A DNA stretch of 64,000 bases. Source: Betaproteobacteria bacterium. GTDB lineage: Bacteria; Pseudomonadota; Gammaproteobacteria; Burkholderiales; Rhodocyclaceae. Below, in pieces: positions 30,143 through 39,665 of this stretch. The DNA lies in NCBI GenBank assembly GCA_012026885.1, contig VEPL01000027.1, positions 62,001 through 126,000 on the forward strand, written 5' to 3'. Position 1 is the stretch's first letter; the number at the start of each line of letters is the position of its first letter. The notes beneath the pieces were generated by a model. It had not been told where the DNA came from. It made no database searches and saw only the letters and a list, made by a program, of their open reading frames with translations. The position numbers and the translations under genes are program-made.

Positions 30143-30715
30143 TTATTTTTCGGAGAGGATCTTGACGCTCTTGATGACGACCGGGGTGGTCGGCACGTTC
30201 TGGTACTGGCCCTGGTTGCCGGTCGGCACCTTGGCGATCTGGTCGACGACGTCCATGCCCTGGGTGACCTTGCCGAACACGGCATAGCCCCAGCTGCGGC
30301 CGTCGGTCGGGGCGCGATGGTTGAGGAAGGCGTTGTCCTTCAGGTTGATGAAGAACTGGACACGCGCCGAATGGGGGTCCTGGGTGCGCGCCATGGCGAT
30401 GGTGCCGCGGTCGTTGGGCAGCCCGTTGTTGGCTTCGTTCTGGAGGGCCGGGGTGAGCACCTTCTTTTCGTCCATGCCCTGGCTGAAACCGCCGCCCTGG
30501 ATCATGAAGCCGTCGATGACACGGTGGAAGATGGTGGCATCGTAAAAGCCGTGCTTGGCGTTGTAGAGGAACATCTCGACCGTCTTGGGCGCTTTCTCCG
30601 GATTCAGTTCGAGGGTGATCTTGCCCAGCGAGGTCGTCATTTCGACGGTGGGGGCAGCCCATGCGGCAAACGACACGGCAAGGCCGGCAGCAAGGGTCGT
30701 CAGGGTCTTCAACAT
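30143..30715 (-). CDS. ppiA: Exported peptidyl-prolyl isomerase PpiA (cyclophilin)
   Basis: The 190-residue cyclophilin carries a Sec signal peptide ([20 protein letters not shown], cleaved before [11 protein letters not shown]) and the motifs [15 protein letters not shown] and [13 protein letters not shown], placing it in the periplasm. It is closely similar to the neighbouring PpiB apart from the leader and loops. The start ATG 30715 has GGGAGAAA upstream. Gene order TPR-ppiA-ppiB-lpxH-recQ suggests one minus-strand transcript. Confidence 0.95.
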   Translation of the reverse strand: MLKTLTTLAAGLAVSFAAWAAPTVEMTTSLGKITLELNPEKAPKTVEMFLYNAKHGFYDATIFHRVIDGFMIQGGGFSQGMDEKKVLTPALQNEANNGLPNDRGTIAMARTQDPHSARVQFFINLKDNAFLNHRAPTDGRSWGYAVFGKVTQGMDVVDQIAKVPTGNQGQYQNVPTTPVVIKSVKILSEK

Positions 30716-30734
30716 GCGGATTTCTCCCGGGCGG

Positions 30735-31319
30735 TTATTGTTTGGGGGTGGCGGCTGCCGGTGCCGCCTTGGCCGGCGCGGCAAGCAGTTCGCGGGTGAG
30801 CGACAGCTTGCGCGCCGCATTCCGGTTGCGGGCGTCTAGCTGCCCGGCCTTTTCGTAGGCCTGGCCGGCCAGCTTGACGTGCAGGTCGCCCAGGTTTTCC
30901 CAGGCGAGCGCGTAGGACGGGAAGGCCTGCAGCGCCATGTCGAGCGCCTGGCGGGCCCGTTCGTAGAGTCCCTTCTGGGCGTAGAGGACGGCGAGGTTGT
31001 TGTACGGCTCCGGCAGCTCCGGGTGGTCCTCGGTCAGCTTGGTGAAGGCGGCAATCGCCTCGTCGTCGCGGCCGGTCTCGCTGAGCGCGACGCCCTTGAG
31101 GAAGCGCGCCCGTGTGTCATCGGGTGCGTCGCGCAGATGGGTGTCGAGACGCTCGAGCGCCTGGGCGGCCTCGCCGCGCCGCAGCTGCTTCTCGATCGCA
31201 GCGAGGTCGTCGGCGAGTGCGGTGCCGCTGACGGAGGCGAGCAGCGCGAAGGCCACGGCGCGCAGCGCGGAAAGGGCGCCGGAAGGGGCTTGCGGCAGGG
31301 GGGCGGGGGTTGTCGCCAT
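30735..31319 (-). CDS. Exported tetratricopeptide-repeat protein
   Basis: The 194-residue protein has an N-terminal hydrophobic signal ([19 protein letters not shown]) and about three TPR units, seen in [50 protein letters not shown] and [23 protein letters not shown]. It ends in an Ala/Pro-rich tail. Such proteins are periplasmic scaffolds; no partner is known. It is the first gene of the ppiA-ppiB-lpxH-recQ run and its start lies 2 bases from the cysS -10 element on the other strand. Confidence 0.85.
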   Translation of the reverse strand: MATTPAPLPQAPSGALSALRAVAFALLASVSGTALADDLAAIEKQLRRGEAAQALERLDTHLRDAPDDTRARFLKGVALSETGRDDEAIAAFTKLTEDHPELPEPYNNLAVLYAQKGLYERARQALDMALQAFPSYALAWENLGDLHVKLAGQAYEKAGQLDARNRNAARKLSLTRELLAAPAKAAPAAATPKQ

Positions 31320-31321
31320 GC

Positions 31322-31327
31322 TATACT
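31322..31327 (+). promoter_or_regulatory. Candidate -10 element for cysS
   Basis: TATACT at 31322-31327 lies 94 bases before the cysS ATG and immediately beside the start of the divergent TPR gene. I see no convincing -35 at 16-18 bases, so the assignment rests on the -10 and the position. Confidence 0.35.
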
Positions 31328-31420
31328 TCGCGCCGTTTCAAAGCCGTGGATTCTACCAAGAACGCCGGCCTTTTCCCAAGCTGGCGGGAAGGTGGGCGGC
31401 GCTGCCGAAGCCTTCGACCC

Positions 31421-32791
31421 ATGCTCAAGATCTACAACTCGCTGAAGCGGGAAAAGCAGGTTTTCTCCCCCATCGATCCCGGCAAGGTCCGCATGTACGT
31501 ATGCGGCATGACGGTCTACGACTACTGCCACCTCGGCCATGCGCGGGTGATGGTCGTTTTCGACATGGTCTACCGCTGGCTGAAGGCCTCCGGCTACGAC
31601 GTCACCTACGTCCGCAACATCACCGACATCGACGACAAGATCATCAAGCGGGCCGTCGAGAACGGCGAGACGATCCAGCAACTCACCAACCGCTTCATCG
31701 CCTTAATGCATGAGGATGCCGACGCGCTCGGCGTCCTGCGCCCCGACCATGAGCCGCGTGCCACCGATTACGTGCCGGAGATGCTCGACCTGATTGGCAA
31801 GCTGGAAGGGAACGGTCTTGCCTACCGGGCGGCCGACGGCGACGTGAACTACGCGGTGCGCAAGTTTCCCGGCTACGGCAAGTTGTCCGGCAAGTCGCTC
31901 GACGACCTGCGCGCCGGCGAGCGCGTCGAGGTCGATTCCGCGAAGCAGGATCCGCTCGACTTCGTGCTGTGGAAGCACGCCAAGCCGGGCGAGCCGGCCT
32001 GGGAGTCGCCGTGGGGCGAAGGCCGCCCGGGCTGGCACATCGAGTGCTCGGCGATGAGCTCGAAGCTCCTCGGGGATCATTTCGACATCCACGGCGGCGG
32101 CCAGGACCTCCAGTTCCCGCACCACGAGAACGAGATCGCCCAGTCCGAGGGCGCCAACTGCTGCACCTTCGTCAATTACTGGATGCACAACGGTTTCGTC
32201 CGCGTCGATAACGAGAAGATGTCGAAGTCGCTCGGCAACTTCTTCACCATCCGCACCGTGCTCGATCAGTACGATGCCGAGGTGGTGCGCTTCTTCATCC
32301 TGCGCGCCCACTACCGAAGCCCGCTCAACTATTCCGACACCCACCTCGATGACGCCAAGCGCAGCCTCGACAGCCTCTACTTCACGCTGCGCGACGTGCC
32401 GGCTGTTGCGGTCGACGTTAATTGGGGAAATGAATTCGCCGCCCGTTTCGCCGCCGCACTGAACGAGGATTTCGATTCGCACGGGGCGATCGCCGTGCTC
32501 TTCGAGCTGGCCGCCGAATCCAACCGCCAGAAGAGCGGCGAGCTGTCCGGCCTGCTCAAGGCGCTGGGCGGCATCATCGGCCTGCTCGAGCGCGAGCCCG
32601 CCGCCTACCTGCAGGCCGGTGCCGGTGCTGGCGGCCTCGATGAAGCGGCCATTGCCGGACTGATCGATGCGCGTGCTGCGGCCAAGAAGGCGAAGAACTT
32701 TGCCGAAGCCGACCGCATCCGTGACGAACTCAAGGCAGCCGGCATCGCCCTCGACGACAGCCCGCAGGGCACGACCTGGCGACGGCTCTGA
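31421..32791 (+). CDS. cysS: Cysteinyl-tRNA synthetase CysS
   Basis: The 456-residue class I synthetase charges tRNA-Cys. It has the zinc ligand region [17 protein letters not shown] (the HIGH-type motif is HLGH), the second zinc site HIECSAM...[14 protein letters not shown], and KMSKSLGN. The start at ATG 31421 ([12 protein letters not shown]) matches the family; the frame extends upstream over the promoter without homology. A single gene unit, it converges on folE2 and is followed by two hairpins. Confidence 0.98.
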   Translation: MLKIYNSLKREKQVFSPIDPGKVRMYVCGMTVYDYCHLGHARVMVVFDMVYRWLKASGYDVTYVRNITDIDDKIIKRAVENGETIQQLTNRFIALMHEDADALGVLRPDHEPRATDYVPEMLDLIGKLEGNGLAYRAADGDVNYAVRKFPGYGKLSGKSLDDLRAGERVEVDSAKQDPLDFVLWKHAKPGEPAWESPWGEGRPGWHIECSAMSSKLLGDHFDIHGGGQDLQFPHHENEIAQSEGANCCTFVNYWMHNGFVRVDNEKMSKSLGNFFTIRTVLDQYDAEVVRFFILRAHYRSPLNYSDTHLDDAKRSLDSLYFTLRDVPAVAVDVNWGNEFAARFAAALNEDFDSHGAIAVLFELAAESNRQKSGELSGLLKALGGIIGLLEREPAAYLQAGAGAGGLDEAAIAGLIDARAAAKKAKNFAEADRIRDELKAAGIALDDSPQGTTWRRL

Positions 32792-32868
32792 CCGCTGCTG
32801 CGGTCGACGGCGGAATACAGGGTAAAACCGTCAGGCGGGTCCTTGTGGCTACGGCCGGGCTGCGCCGT

Positions 32869-32925
32869 TAACTTTGCTGCGCAAAGTTAGCCTGCGCCGC
32901 AAGAAGCGCGCTATGCGCGCTTCTT
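32869..32925. terminator. Two hairpins between convergent cysS and folE2
   Basis: Hairpin one is TAACTTTGC-TGC-GCAAAGTTA (32869-32889). Hairpin two is AAGAAGCGCGC-TAT-GCGCGCTTCTT (32901-32925), which overlaps the end and stop codon of folE2. Neither has a long T tract, but two strong stems at a convergence point probably act as a bidirectional 3' end. Confidence 0.5.
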
Positions 32926-33711
32926 GTCCCGCTCGATCAGGGCGTAGGCGGAGTGGTTGTGGATCGACTCGAAGTTCTCCGATTCGACCACGTAGGCATC
33001 CACGCGCGGCTCGGCGTTGAGGCGGGCGGCGACGTCGCGCACCATGTCCTCGACGAACTTCGGGTTGTCGTAGGCGCGCTCGGTCACGTACTTTTCGTCG
33101 GGGCGCTTCAGCAGCCCGAACAGTTCGCACGAGGCCTCCGCTTCCACAAGCTGGACGATTTCCTCGATCCACATGAAGTCGTTGGTGCGCGCGGTCACGG
33201 TGACGTGCGAGCGCTGGTTGTGGGCACCGCGCTCCGAAATCTTCTTCGAGCACGGACACAGGCTGGTGACCGGGACGACGACCTTGACCGAGGTGGCAAT
33301 GCCGTCGCGACAGATGTCGCCGATGAAGGTGACGTCGTAGTCCATCAGGCTCTGCACGCCGGAAACCGGCGCCGTCTTGTTGATGAAGTACGGGAAATTC
33401 ATCTCGATGTGGCCGGTTTCCGCCTCCAGCTTGTCGACCATCTCGCGCAGCATGACCGGGAAGTTCTCGACCGAGATCTCGCGCTCGTGGCTGTTCAGGA
33501 TCTCGACGAAGCGCGACATGTGGGTGCCCTTGAAATTGTGCGGGAGCCCGACGTACATGTTGAACATCGCGATGGTGTGCTGGATGCCGGCCGACTTGTC
33601 CTGCACGCGCACCGGGTGGCGGATGGCCTTGATGCCGACCTTGTTGATGGCGATCTGGCGGGTGTCGGCCGAGCTCTGGACGTCAGGGATGTTGGGGTTG
33701 GGGACGGTCAT
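32911..33711 (-). CDS. folE2: GTP cyclohydrolase FolE2 (type IB)
   Basis: The 266-residue enzyme makes 7,8-dihydroneopterin triphosphate from GTP, the entry to folate synthesis. The COG1469-type motifs are present: [19 protein letters not shown], with the metal-binding Cys, and [16 protein letters not shown] near the end. The start at ATG 33711 gives [12 protein letters not shown]; the upstream frame lies inside dxs. It follows dxs by 25 bases, a linkage common in Rhodocyclales and relatives. I saw no zinc-responsive site. Confidence 0.96.
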   Translation of the reverse strand: MTVPNPNIPDVQSSADTRQIAINKVGIKAIRHPVRVQDKSAGIQHTIAMFNMYVGLPHNFKGTHMSRFVEILNSHEREISVENFPVMLREMVDKLEAETGHIEMNFPYFINKTAPVSGVQSLMDYDVTFIGDICRDGIATSVKVVVPVTSLCPCSKKISERGAHNQRSHVTVTARTNDFMWIEEIVQLVEAEASCELFGLLKRPDEKYVTERAYDNPKFVEDMVRDVAARLNAEPRVDAYVVESENFESIHNHSAYALIERDKKRA

Positions 33712-33736
33712 GGGCTGTTCTGTCGGGATTGTTATG

Positions 33737-35602
33737 TTATCGGCCGGCCCGGGCGCGCACGCTGCGCACGATGCCGTCCTTGTCAAGGCCGAGCTCGGCG
33801 AGAAGCTGGCCCTGGTCGCCGTGGTCGATGAAGCGGTCGGGCAGGCCAAGGCGGAGCAGCGGCACTTCCAATCCCTTTTCCGCCAGCACACGCTCGACTT
33901 CCGCGCCGGCCCCGCCGATCACGGCATTTTCTTCGATGCTGACCAGCAGCGAATGGTTCCCGGCCAGTTCGGCAATCAGGTCGGCATCGATCGGCTTGAC
34001 GAAACGCATGTTGACGACGGTCGCATCGAGTTCATCGCCGGCGGCGAGCGCCGCCCCGAGCAGGGGGCCGAAGGCGAGCAAGGCGACGCCGCCACCGCGA
34101 CGACGGATTTCACCCTTGCCGACCGGCAGGGTGTCGAGCTCCGGTGATGGCACAGTGCCGCAGCCGCTGCCGCGCGGATAACGCACGAGACTGGGCCCGG
34201 CGAGGGCGAAGGCTGTCGACAGCAGGCGCCGGCATTCGGCCTCGTCGGCCGGCACTATGACCGTCATGTTCGGGATACAGGTCGCGTACGAGAGATCGAA
34301 GGTGCCGTGGTGGGTGGGTCCGTCGGCACCGACCAGGCCGCCGCGGTCGACGGCGAAGACGACCGGCAGGTTCTGCAATGCGACGTCGTGGATCAACTGG
34401 TCGTAGGCACGCTGCAGGAAGGTCGAGTAGATGGCGACTACCGGCTTCAGGCCCTCGCAGGCGAGCCCGGCGGCAAAGGTGACGGCATGCTGTTCGGCAA
34501 TGCCGACGTCGTAGTAGCGGTCGGCATGCTCGTTGGCGAAGCGCACCATGCCCGAGCCTTCGCGCATCGCCGGGGTAATGCCGACCAGGCGCGTGTCGGC
34601 GCGGGCCATGTCGCACAGCCAGTCGCCGAAGACCTGGGTGAAGGTCAGCTTGCCGCCGCCCTTGCCGGACTGGATACCCTGCTCGGGGGCGAACTTGGCG
34701 ACGCCGTGGTAAAGGATGGGGTCGGCCTCGGCCAGCTTGTAGCCCTGGCCTTTCTTGGTGATGACGTGAAGGAACTTGGGCCCGGGCAGGTTGCGCAGGT
34801 TTTCCAGCGTCGGCACGAGGGCGTCGAGGTCATGGCCGTCGATCGGCCCGTAGTAATGAAAGCCGAATTCCTCGAACAGCGTTCCGGGGGCGATCATGCC
34901 CTTGACGTGCTCCTCGGCGCGACGGGCCAGTTCGAGCAGCGGCGGGGCGAAGCCGAGCATGTGGCGGGCGCCCTTGCGTGCGGCGTTGAAGGTCTTGCCG
35001 GAAACCAGGCGGGTCAGGATGTTGTTCAGCGCGCCGACCGGCGGCGAGATCGACATCTCGTTGTCGTTGAGGATGACCAGCATGTCGGCGTCGGCGACGC
35101 CGGCGTTGTTCATCGCCTCGAAGGCCATGCCGGCAGACATGGCGCCGTCACCGATGATGGCGACGGCCTTGCGGTCCTCGCCCTTGTGCTTTGCGGCGAG
35201 TGCCATGCCGAGCGCCGCCGAGATCGACGTCGACGAATGGCCGACACCGAAGGTGTCGTAAGGGCTTTCGCAGCGCTTCGGGAAGCCGGCGACGCCGTGG
35301 CGCATGCGCAGCTTGCCCATGCCGTCCCGGCGCCCGGTCAGCACCTTGTGCGGGTAGCACTGGTGGCCGACGTCCCAGACCAGGCGGTCCTCGGGGGTTG
35401 TGAACACGTAGTGGAGGGCGATGGTCAGTTCGACCGTGCCGAGATTCGACGACAGGTGGCCGCCGGTCTGGGAAACCGATTCGATCAGGAACTCGCGCAG
35501 TTCGGTGGCCAGCTGCGGCAACTGCTTGCGGTCGAGTCGGCGCAGGGCGGCCGGATCGGCCACGGTGTCGAGCAGGGGGAAGGTGGAAACGGGAGCGTTC
35601 AT
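33737..35602 (-). CDS. dxs: 1-deoxy-D-xylulose-5-phosphate synthase Dxs
   Basis: The 621-residue thiamine-diphosphate enzyme condenses pyruvate and glyceraldehyde 3-phosphate, the first step of the MEP isoprenoid pathway. [15 protein letters not shown], the ThDP motif [18 protein letters not shown]...[10 protein letters not shown] and the pyrimidine-domain [12 protein letters not shown] are present. ATG 35602 directly abuts the ispA stop (35603), so the two are coupled. Together with ispA and the distant ispH in this window it covers several isoprenoid steps. Confidence 0.98.
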   Translation of the reverse strand: MNAPVSTFPLLDTVADPAALRRLDRKQLPQLATELREFLIESVSQTGGHLSSNLGTVELTIALHYVFTTPEDRLVWDVGHQCYPHKVLTGRRDGMGKLRMRHGVAGFPKRCESPYDTFGVGHSSTSISAALGMALAAKHKGEDRKAVAIIGDGAMSAGMAFEAMNNAGVADADMLVILNDNEMSISPPVGALNNILTRLVSGKTFNAARKGARHMLGFAPPLLELARRAEEHVKGMIAPGTLFEEFGFHYYGPIDGHDLDALVPTLENLRNLPGPKFLHVITKKGQGYKLAEADPILYHGVAKFAPEQGIQSGKGGGKLTFTQVFGDWLCDMARADTRLVGITPAMREGSGMVRFANEHADRYYDVGIAEQHAVTFAAGLACEGLKPVVAIYSTFLQRAYDQLIHDVALQNLPVVFAVDRGGLVGADGPTHHGTFDLSYATCIPNMTVIVPADEAECRRLLSTAFALAGPSLVRYPRGSGCGTVPSPELDTLPVGKGEIRRRGGGVALLAFGPLLGAALAAGDELDATVVNMRFVKPIDADLIAELAGNHSLLVSIEENAVIGGAGAEVERVLAEKGLEVPLLRLGLPDRFIDHGDQGQLLAELGLDKDGIVRSVRARAGR

Positions 35603-36496
35603 TCAGAAGGAGCGGTGGCAGATGTAGTCGGCCAGCGCGGTGAGGCGGTCGGCACGTGCGCCGAAGATGGCGAGGGCGGCGAGCGCCTCGGCGCGCAACT
35701 CCGCCGCGTAGTCGCGGGCGCGCTCGAGTCCGAGGAGGGCGACATAGGTCGGCTTGGCGGCGGCCTCGTCCTTGCCCGCGGTCTTGCCGAGCGTCGCCGT
35801 GCTGGCGGTACAGTCGAGGATGTCGTCGACGACCTGGAAGAGCAGGCCGGCGCGCTTGGCGAAACGATCGAGCGCATTGCGCTCGGTTGCTGCCAGCGCA
35901 TCGCCAGCGAGGGCGCCGAGCAGCACGGCGGCGCGGATCAGGGCGCCGGTCTTCAGCGCATGCATCAGCTCGAGCTCGGGTTGCTCCAGCGGGCGACCGA
36001 CCGACGCGAGGTCGATGGCCTGGCCGCCGGCCATGCCGCGCGAGCCGCTGGCGCGGGCGAGCAGGGCGACCATTTCCAGTTGCTGTTGCGGCGCCGCGAA
36101 GGGCTGGCTGGCGAGCAGTTCGAAGGCCAGGGTCTGCAGGCTGTCGCCGACGAGCAGGGCAGTCGGCTCGTCGAATTCGATATGGCAGGTGGGCCGGCCA
36201 CGGCGCAGCACGTCGTCATCCATGCACGGCAGGTCGTCGTGGACCAGGGAGTAGGCATGGATCAGCTCGACGGCGCAGGCAACCGTTTCGAGGCGCTCGG
36301 CGGGGGCGCCTGTCAGTTCGCCGGCGGCGAAGGCGAGCAGCGGGCGCACGCGCTTGCCGCCGCCCAGTGCCGCATAGCGCATCGCGTCGTGCAGGCGCGC
36401 CGGGGTGCTGTCGGCCGGCGGCAGATGGCGGCCGAGAGCGGCTTCGACACGCTGTTGCGTCGCCGCCATCCACACGGCGAATGCGGGCTGGCTCAC
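35603..36496 (-). CDS. ispA: Farnesyl diphosphate synthase IspA
   Basis: The 297-residue all-helical prenyltransferase has the first Asp-rich motif in YSLVHDDLPCMDDDVLRRGRPT and the second in FQVVDDILD, with GGGKRVRP near the N-terminus. The residues around the first motif fit the short-chain (C15) class. It overlaps xseB by 4 bases and abuts dxs; the xseB-ispA-dxs order is conserved in proteobacteria. Confidence 0.97.
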   Translation of the reverse strand: MSQPAFAVWMAATQQRVEAALGRHLPPADSTPARLHDAMRYAALGGGKRVRPLLAFAAGELTGAPAERLETVACAVELIHAYSLVHDDLPCMDDDVLRRGRPTCHIEFDEPTALLVGDSLQTLAFELLASQPFAAPQQQLEMVALLARASGSRGMAGGQAIDLASVGRPLEQPELELMHALKTGALIRAAVLLGALAGDALAATERNALDRFAKRAGLLFQVVDDILDCTASTATLGKTAGKDEAAAKPTYVALLGLERARDYAAELRAEALAALAIFGARADRLTALADYICHRSF

Positions 36497-36732
36497 CTGA
36501 CCTCCGGGCTGTCGCGGTCGACGCTCCGGATCTCGTCATTTTCGAGAATGCGAATCTGCTGTTCGGCGTCGGCGAGCAGGGCCTGGCAGTGCTTCATCAG
36601 CTCGGTCCCGCGCCGGTAGGCGGTCAGCGAGGCCTCCAGCTCCAGGTTGCCCTCCTCCATGCCGGCGACGATGCGCTCTAGCTCGGCGAGCGCGGCCTCG
36701 AATTTCAAGTCGGCGACGGGGGGTTGCTTCAT
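36493..36732 (-). CDS. xseB: Exodeoxyribonuclease VII small subunit XseB
   Basis: The 79-residue protein matches XseB: FEAALAELERIVAGMEEGNLELE then LTAYRRGTELMKHCQALLADAEQQIRIL, two helices that bind XseA. ATG 36732 was chosen as the first start consistent with the family length; the open frame runs far upstream inside the oxygenase gene on the other strand, without homology. It is the first gene of the xseB-ispA-dxs-folE2 operon, sharing a divergent promoter region with the Rieske gene. Confidence 0.95.
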   Translation of the reverse strand: MKQPPVADLKFEAALAELERIVAGMEEGNLELEASLTAYRRGTELMKHCQALLADAEQQIRILENDEIRSVDRDSPEVR

Positions 36733-36760
36733 GATGTTGCGGTGCGGGAAAACACACGAA

Positions 36761-36807
36761 AATACTCCAACAGGGGTATTCAGGTCAAATTGGGGGCGGG
36801 GTAGAAT
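36761..36807 (+). promoter_or_regulatory. Candidate promoter and inverted repeat before the Rieske gene
   Basis: TAGAAT at 36802-36807 is a plausible -10, with TTCAGG 17 bases upstream as a poor -35. Overlapping the upstream side is an inverted repeat AATACTCC-AACA-GGGGTATT (36761-36780, one G-T mismatch), possibly an operator in the xseB/Rieske divergent region. Confidence 0.35.
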
Positions 36808-36837
36808 CCCCCTTTTAACCCGCTGGAGAGATGTGGA

Positions 36838-37971
36838 ATGTCCGACGTGGCGACTGTGTCCCGTTTGGCCCCCGCAGTTTCCCAACTGCCGGTCGACTGG
36901 TATTTCGACGAGAAGGTTTTCGAGCTGGAGAAGCGGCTCATCTTCGATGCCGGTCCCGGTTACGTCGGCCACCGCCTGATGGTGCCCGAGGCGGGCGACT
37001 GGCGCTCGATGGAATGGAAGGACCACGGCCGACTCCTGCTCAACGGCGGCGATGCCGGGCCGAATGCCGGCCTCTGGCAGATGTCGAACGTCTGCCGCCA
37101 CCGCCAGGCGATCATGTTGCAGGGAGCCGGCAAGCTGAGCGGCCCCATTGTCTGCCCCGTCCACCGCTGGACCTACGACCAGGGCGGCCAGCTGATCGGT
37201 GCGCCGCATTTCCCGCAGAATCCCTGCCTGAATCTCGACAAGGGGCGGCTCGAAGACTGGAATGGCCTGCTCTTCAGGGGGCCGCGCTCGGCCAATACCG
37301 ACCTCGCCGGCATGACGGTGGCGCGCGACCTTGATTTTTCCGGTTACAAGCTCGACCACGTCGAGATGCATGTGTGCAACTACAACTGGAAGACCTTCAT
37401 CGAGGTCTATCTCGAGGATTACCACGTCGTGCCCTTCCATCCGGGCCTCGGCAATTTCGTCACCTGCGACGACCTCGCGTGGCAGTTCGGCGACTGGTAT
37501 TCGGTGCAGAAGGTCGGCATCACGTCGCTGATGAAGTCGGGCTCGGCGGTCTACGACAAGTGGCAGAAAGTCGTCCGCGAGTACTACGGCGATCGCGGCG
37601 AGACGCCGCCACAGGGCGCGATCTGGCTGACCTACTACCCGAACATCATGGTCGAGTGGTATCCGCACGTGCTGGTCGTGTCCACGCTGCTGCCGCAGGG
37701 GCCCGACAAGACGATGAATGTCGTCGAGTTCTACTATCCCGAGGAAATCGTCGATTTCGAGCGCGAGTTCATCGAGGCCGAGCGCGCCGCCTACATGGAA
37801 ACCGCGATCGAGGACGACGACATCGGCGAGCGCATGGACCGCGGCCGCAAGGCACTGCTGGCCGAAGGGCGCAGCGAAGTCGGGCCCTACCAGAGCCCGA
37901 TGGAAGACGGCATGCAGCACTTCCACGAGTTCTACCGTCGCATCATGGGCCCGGCAATTGCCGGCCGCTGA
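36838..37971 (+). CDS. Rieske aromatic-ring-hydroxylating-type oxygenase alpha subunit
   Basis: The 377-residue protein has a Rieske [2Fe-2S] domain (SNVCRHRQAIML and, 17 residues later, VCPVHRWTYD) and a C-terminal catalytic SRPBCC domain with the mononuclear iron triad region EDYHVVPFHPG. No reductase, ferredoxin or beta subunit is encoded nearby, so it must borrow electron partners. The substrate is unknown. GGAGAG lies 8 bases before ATG 36838. The gene is divergent from xseB; whether the link is functional is open. Confidence 0.88.
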   Translation: MSDVATVSRLAPAVSQLPVDWYFDEKVFELEKRLIFDAGPGYVGHRLMVPEAGDWRSMEWKDHGRLLLNGGDAGPNAGLWQMSNVCRHRQAIMLQGAGKLSGPIVCPVHRWTYDQGGQLIGAPHFPQNPCLNLDKGRLEDWNGLLFRGPRSANTDLAGMTVARDLDFSGYKLDHVEMHVCNYNWKTFIEVYLEDYHVVPFHPGLGNFVTCDDLAWQFGDWYSVQKVGITSLMKSGSAVYDKWQKVVREYYGDRGETPPQGAIWLTYYPNIMVEWYPHVLVVSTLLPQGPDKTMNVVEFYYPEEIVDFEREFIEAERAAYMETAIEDDDIGERMDRGRKALLAEGRSEVGPYQSPMEDGMQHFHEFYRRIMGPAIAGR

Positions 37972-37983
37972 CGCGGCGCGCGA

Positions 37984-39552
37984 TCAGCGTACGCCGAGCA
38001 GGGCGAGCGGCGTCGTCTGCAGGATGGTGTTGCGCACGCCGTCTCGCACGGTCTGGTCGCGCGTGTCGATCGGGTTGAAGTCGTCGGTCAAGACCGCGTG
38101 GCGCGCGAAGCGGTCGCCGACCGGCAGTGGATTGGCGAGCGCGTGGGCGATCCCGTCGGCAAGTGTCTGCGGCAAACCGGCCGGTGCCGGTACGGGGGTG
38201 CCGGCCAGGGCCTGGTCGCTGGCGACGACGACGACGTTGCCGCCGCTCTCTCCGCCCTTGTAGAGCGGGTAAAGGACGGCTTGCGCGAAGACGGCGCGCA
38301 AGGTGGCGAGGATGGACGGCAGCGTCGAATCGGGGGCGTCGAGCGAGCCGATCAGGTTGAAAGCGAGTAGCCCGCCCGGGGCGAGCCGCGCCTTCATCGC
38401 GCCCATCGCCTCGACGCTGAGCAAGTGGCCGGGCGTCGTGTCGCCGCTGAAGACATCGAGGACGATGAGGTCCCAGGATTTGCCACCGCGGTTCAGGAAG
38501 GTACGGGCATCCTCGAGATGGACGACATGCCCGGGCGGAAGGCCGAAATGCCTGCGGCACAGGTCGACGACGACCGGGTCGATGTCGACCGTCTCGACGG
38601 CCATCCCCTGCGCAGCGTAAGTGCGCGGCAGGGCGCCACTGCCGAGACCGATGACCAGCGCGCTGTCTGTCTGCGGCCGCAGATGGCGTGGCAGGAAATC
38701 GAGCAGCGCGGCATATTCGTAGATCGGCGCCCCGGTCTGGAGGTCGACACCGCCCTGGACGAGCCCGTCGATCGTCAATTCGCGGATTCCACGCGGCCCG
38801 AAGCGGTAGTCGATGACTTTCACACTCCCGTAGAAGCTGTCCTTCTGGTCGACGATGCGAGCCACCGTGCCGTCCGCGAGCCTTGCCTCGACAGGGGCCA
38901 CCGGGGTCAGCAGGGCGAGAACGGGGGCGATCAGGAGCGGAGTGGCGAGGGCCGGGCGACGGCCGATAAAGAGCAGGTAGCCGGCGCTCAGCGCGACAAG
39001 AAAGAGGCCGCTGGCAGTCAATGTGCGACCGACCCCGACGTTGGCGAGCAGGTAGAAACCGGTCAGCATGGCGCCACAGAAACTGCCGGCGGTCGATATC
39101 GCATAGAAAAGCCCCACCTTGCGTCCGAGGTTTTCGATGACGCGGGCGCCGAGCCGGATGGCGAAGGGCGACACGGCACCGAGCAGGGCGAGCGGCGGGG
39201 CGAAGAGCAGCGTAGCGCTGACGAAGGTGCCGGCGCGCAGGCCGAGCGGGATGCACAATTGCACCACCGGGTCGCGCAGCCAGGGCAAAAACAGTACATA
39301 GAGTCCGGCAGCGCCGATGATGAGGTACAGAATGCGCGCCTCCGGCCGACGGTCGGCAACGACGCCGCCGATCCAGTAACCGGCCGCGAGCGCAAGCAGG
39401 GTGACGCTGATCAGCGCCGTCCAAACGAAGAGTCCGACACCGAAATAGGGTGCGATCACGCGGGCGCCGGCAATCTCGATCACCATGACCAGGGCGCCGG
39501 TCATCGTGATGGTCAGCATCAGGTAAGGCCCGAGTCTCCTGTTGTCGTCCAT
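37984..39552 (-). CDS. Membrane-fused spermidine synthase-like protein
   Basis: The 522-residue protein has an N-terminal membrane half with about seven helices (GALVMVIEIAGARVIAPYFGVGLFVWTA through the ALSAGYLLFIG region), then a cytoplasmic aminopropyltransferase-like domain: YFG-type SFYGSVKVID, ELTIDGLVQGG, and the nucleotide motif LVIGLGSGALPRTYA...VDIDPVVVDL. Such fused proteins are widespread; whether they make spermidine is uncertain. ATG 39552 was chosen (MDDNRRLG just before helix 1); ATG 39591 would add 13 residues. Confidence 0.87.
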   Translation of the reverse strand: MDDNRRLGPYLMLTITMTGALVMVIEIAGARVIAPYFGVGLFVWTALISVTLLALAAGYWIGGVVADRRPEARILYLIIGAAGLYVLFLPWLRDPVVQLCIPLGLRAGTFVSATLLFAPPLALLGAVSPFAIRLGARVIENLGRKVGLFYAISTAGSFCGAMLTGFYLLANVGVGRTLTASGLFLVALSAGYLLFIGRRPALATPLLIAPVLALLTPVAPVEARLADGTVARIVDQKDSFYGSVKVIDYRFGPRGIRELTIDGLVQGGVDLQTGAPIYEYAALLDFLPRHLRPQTDSALVIGLGSGALPRTYAAQGMAVETVDIDPVVVDLCRRHFGLPPGHVVHLEDARTFLNRGGKSWDLIVLDVFSGDTTPGHLLSVEAMGAMKARLAPGGLLAFNLIGSLDAPDSTLPSILATLRAVFAQAVLYPLYKGGESGGNVVVVASDQALAGTPVPAPAGLPQTLADGIAHALANPLPVGDRFARHAVLTDDFNPIDTRDQTVRDGVRNTILQTTPLALLGVR

Positions 39553-39631
39553 GGTTCTGCATGTCCCCTCGTTGTCGACCGGGCGAATCATAGCCGAGCC
39601 GCGGCAAGCGGGCGAACCGGGAAGGCAGGGG

Positions 39632-39637
39632 TAGAAT
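39632..39637 (+). promoter_or_regulatory. Candidate -10 element for the EamA transporter gene
   Basis: TAGAAT at 39632-39637 overlaps an upstream in-frame ATG (39636). If it is the -10, transcription would begin downstream of that ATG, which supports the start at 39666 for the transporter. Confidence 0.3.
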
Positions 39638-39665
39638 GGGCACCCCTTCCGGAACGCCCCCCGTC

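Noticed and set aside
29635-30715. Tandem cyclophilin genes as a gene-conversion product
   Set aside because: The paralogues share family motifs but differ in leader and loops throughout; an old duplication is enough to explain them.
32792-32830. TGCGGTCGAC motif shared by the intergenic regions after cysS and after yajQ (about 57975)
   Set aside because: Two copies of a 10-base match are too few to call a repeat family in a GC-rich genome.
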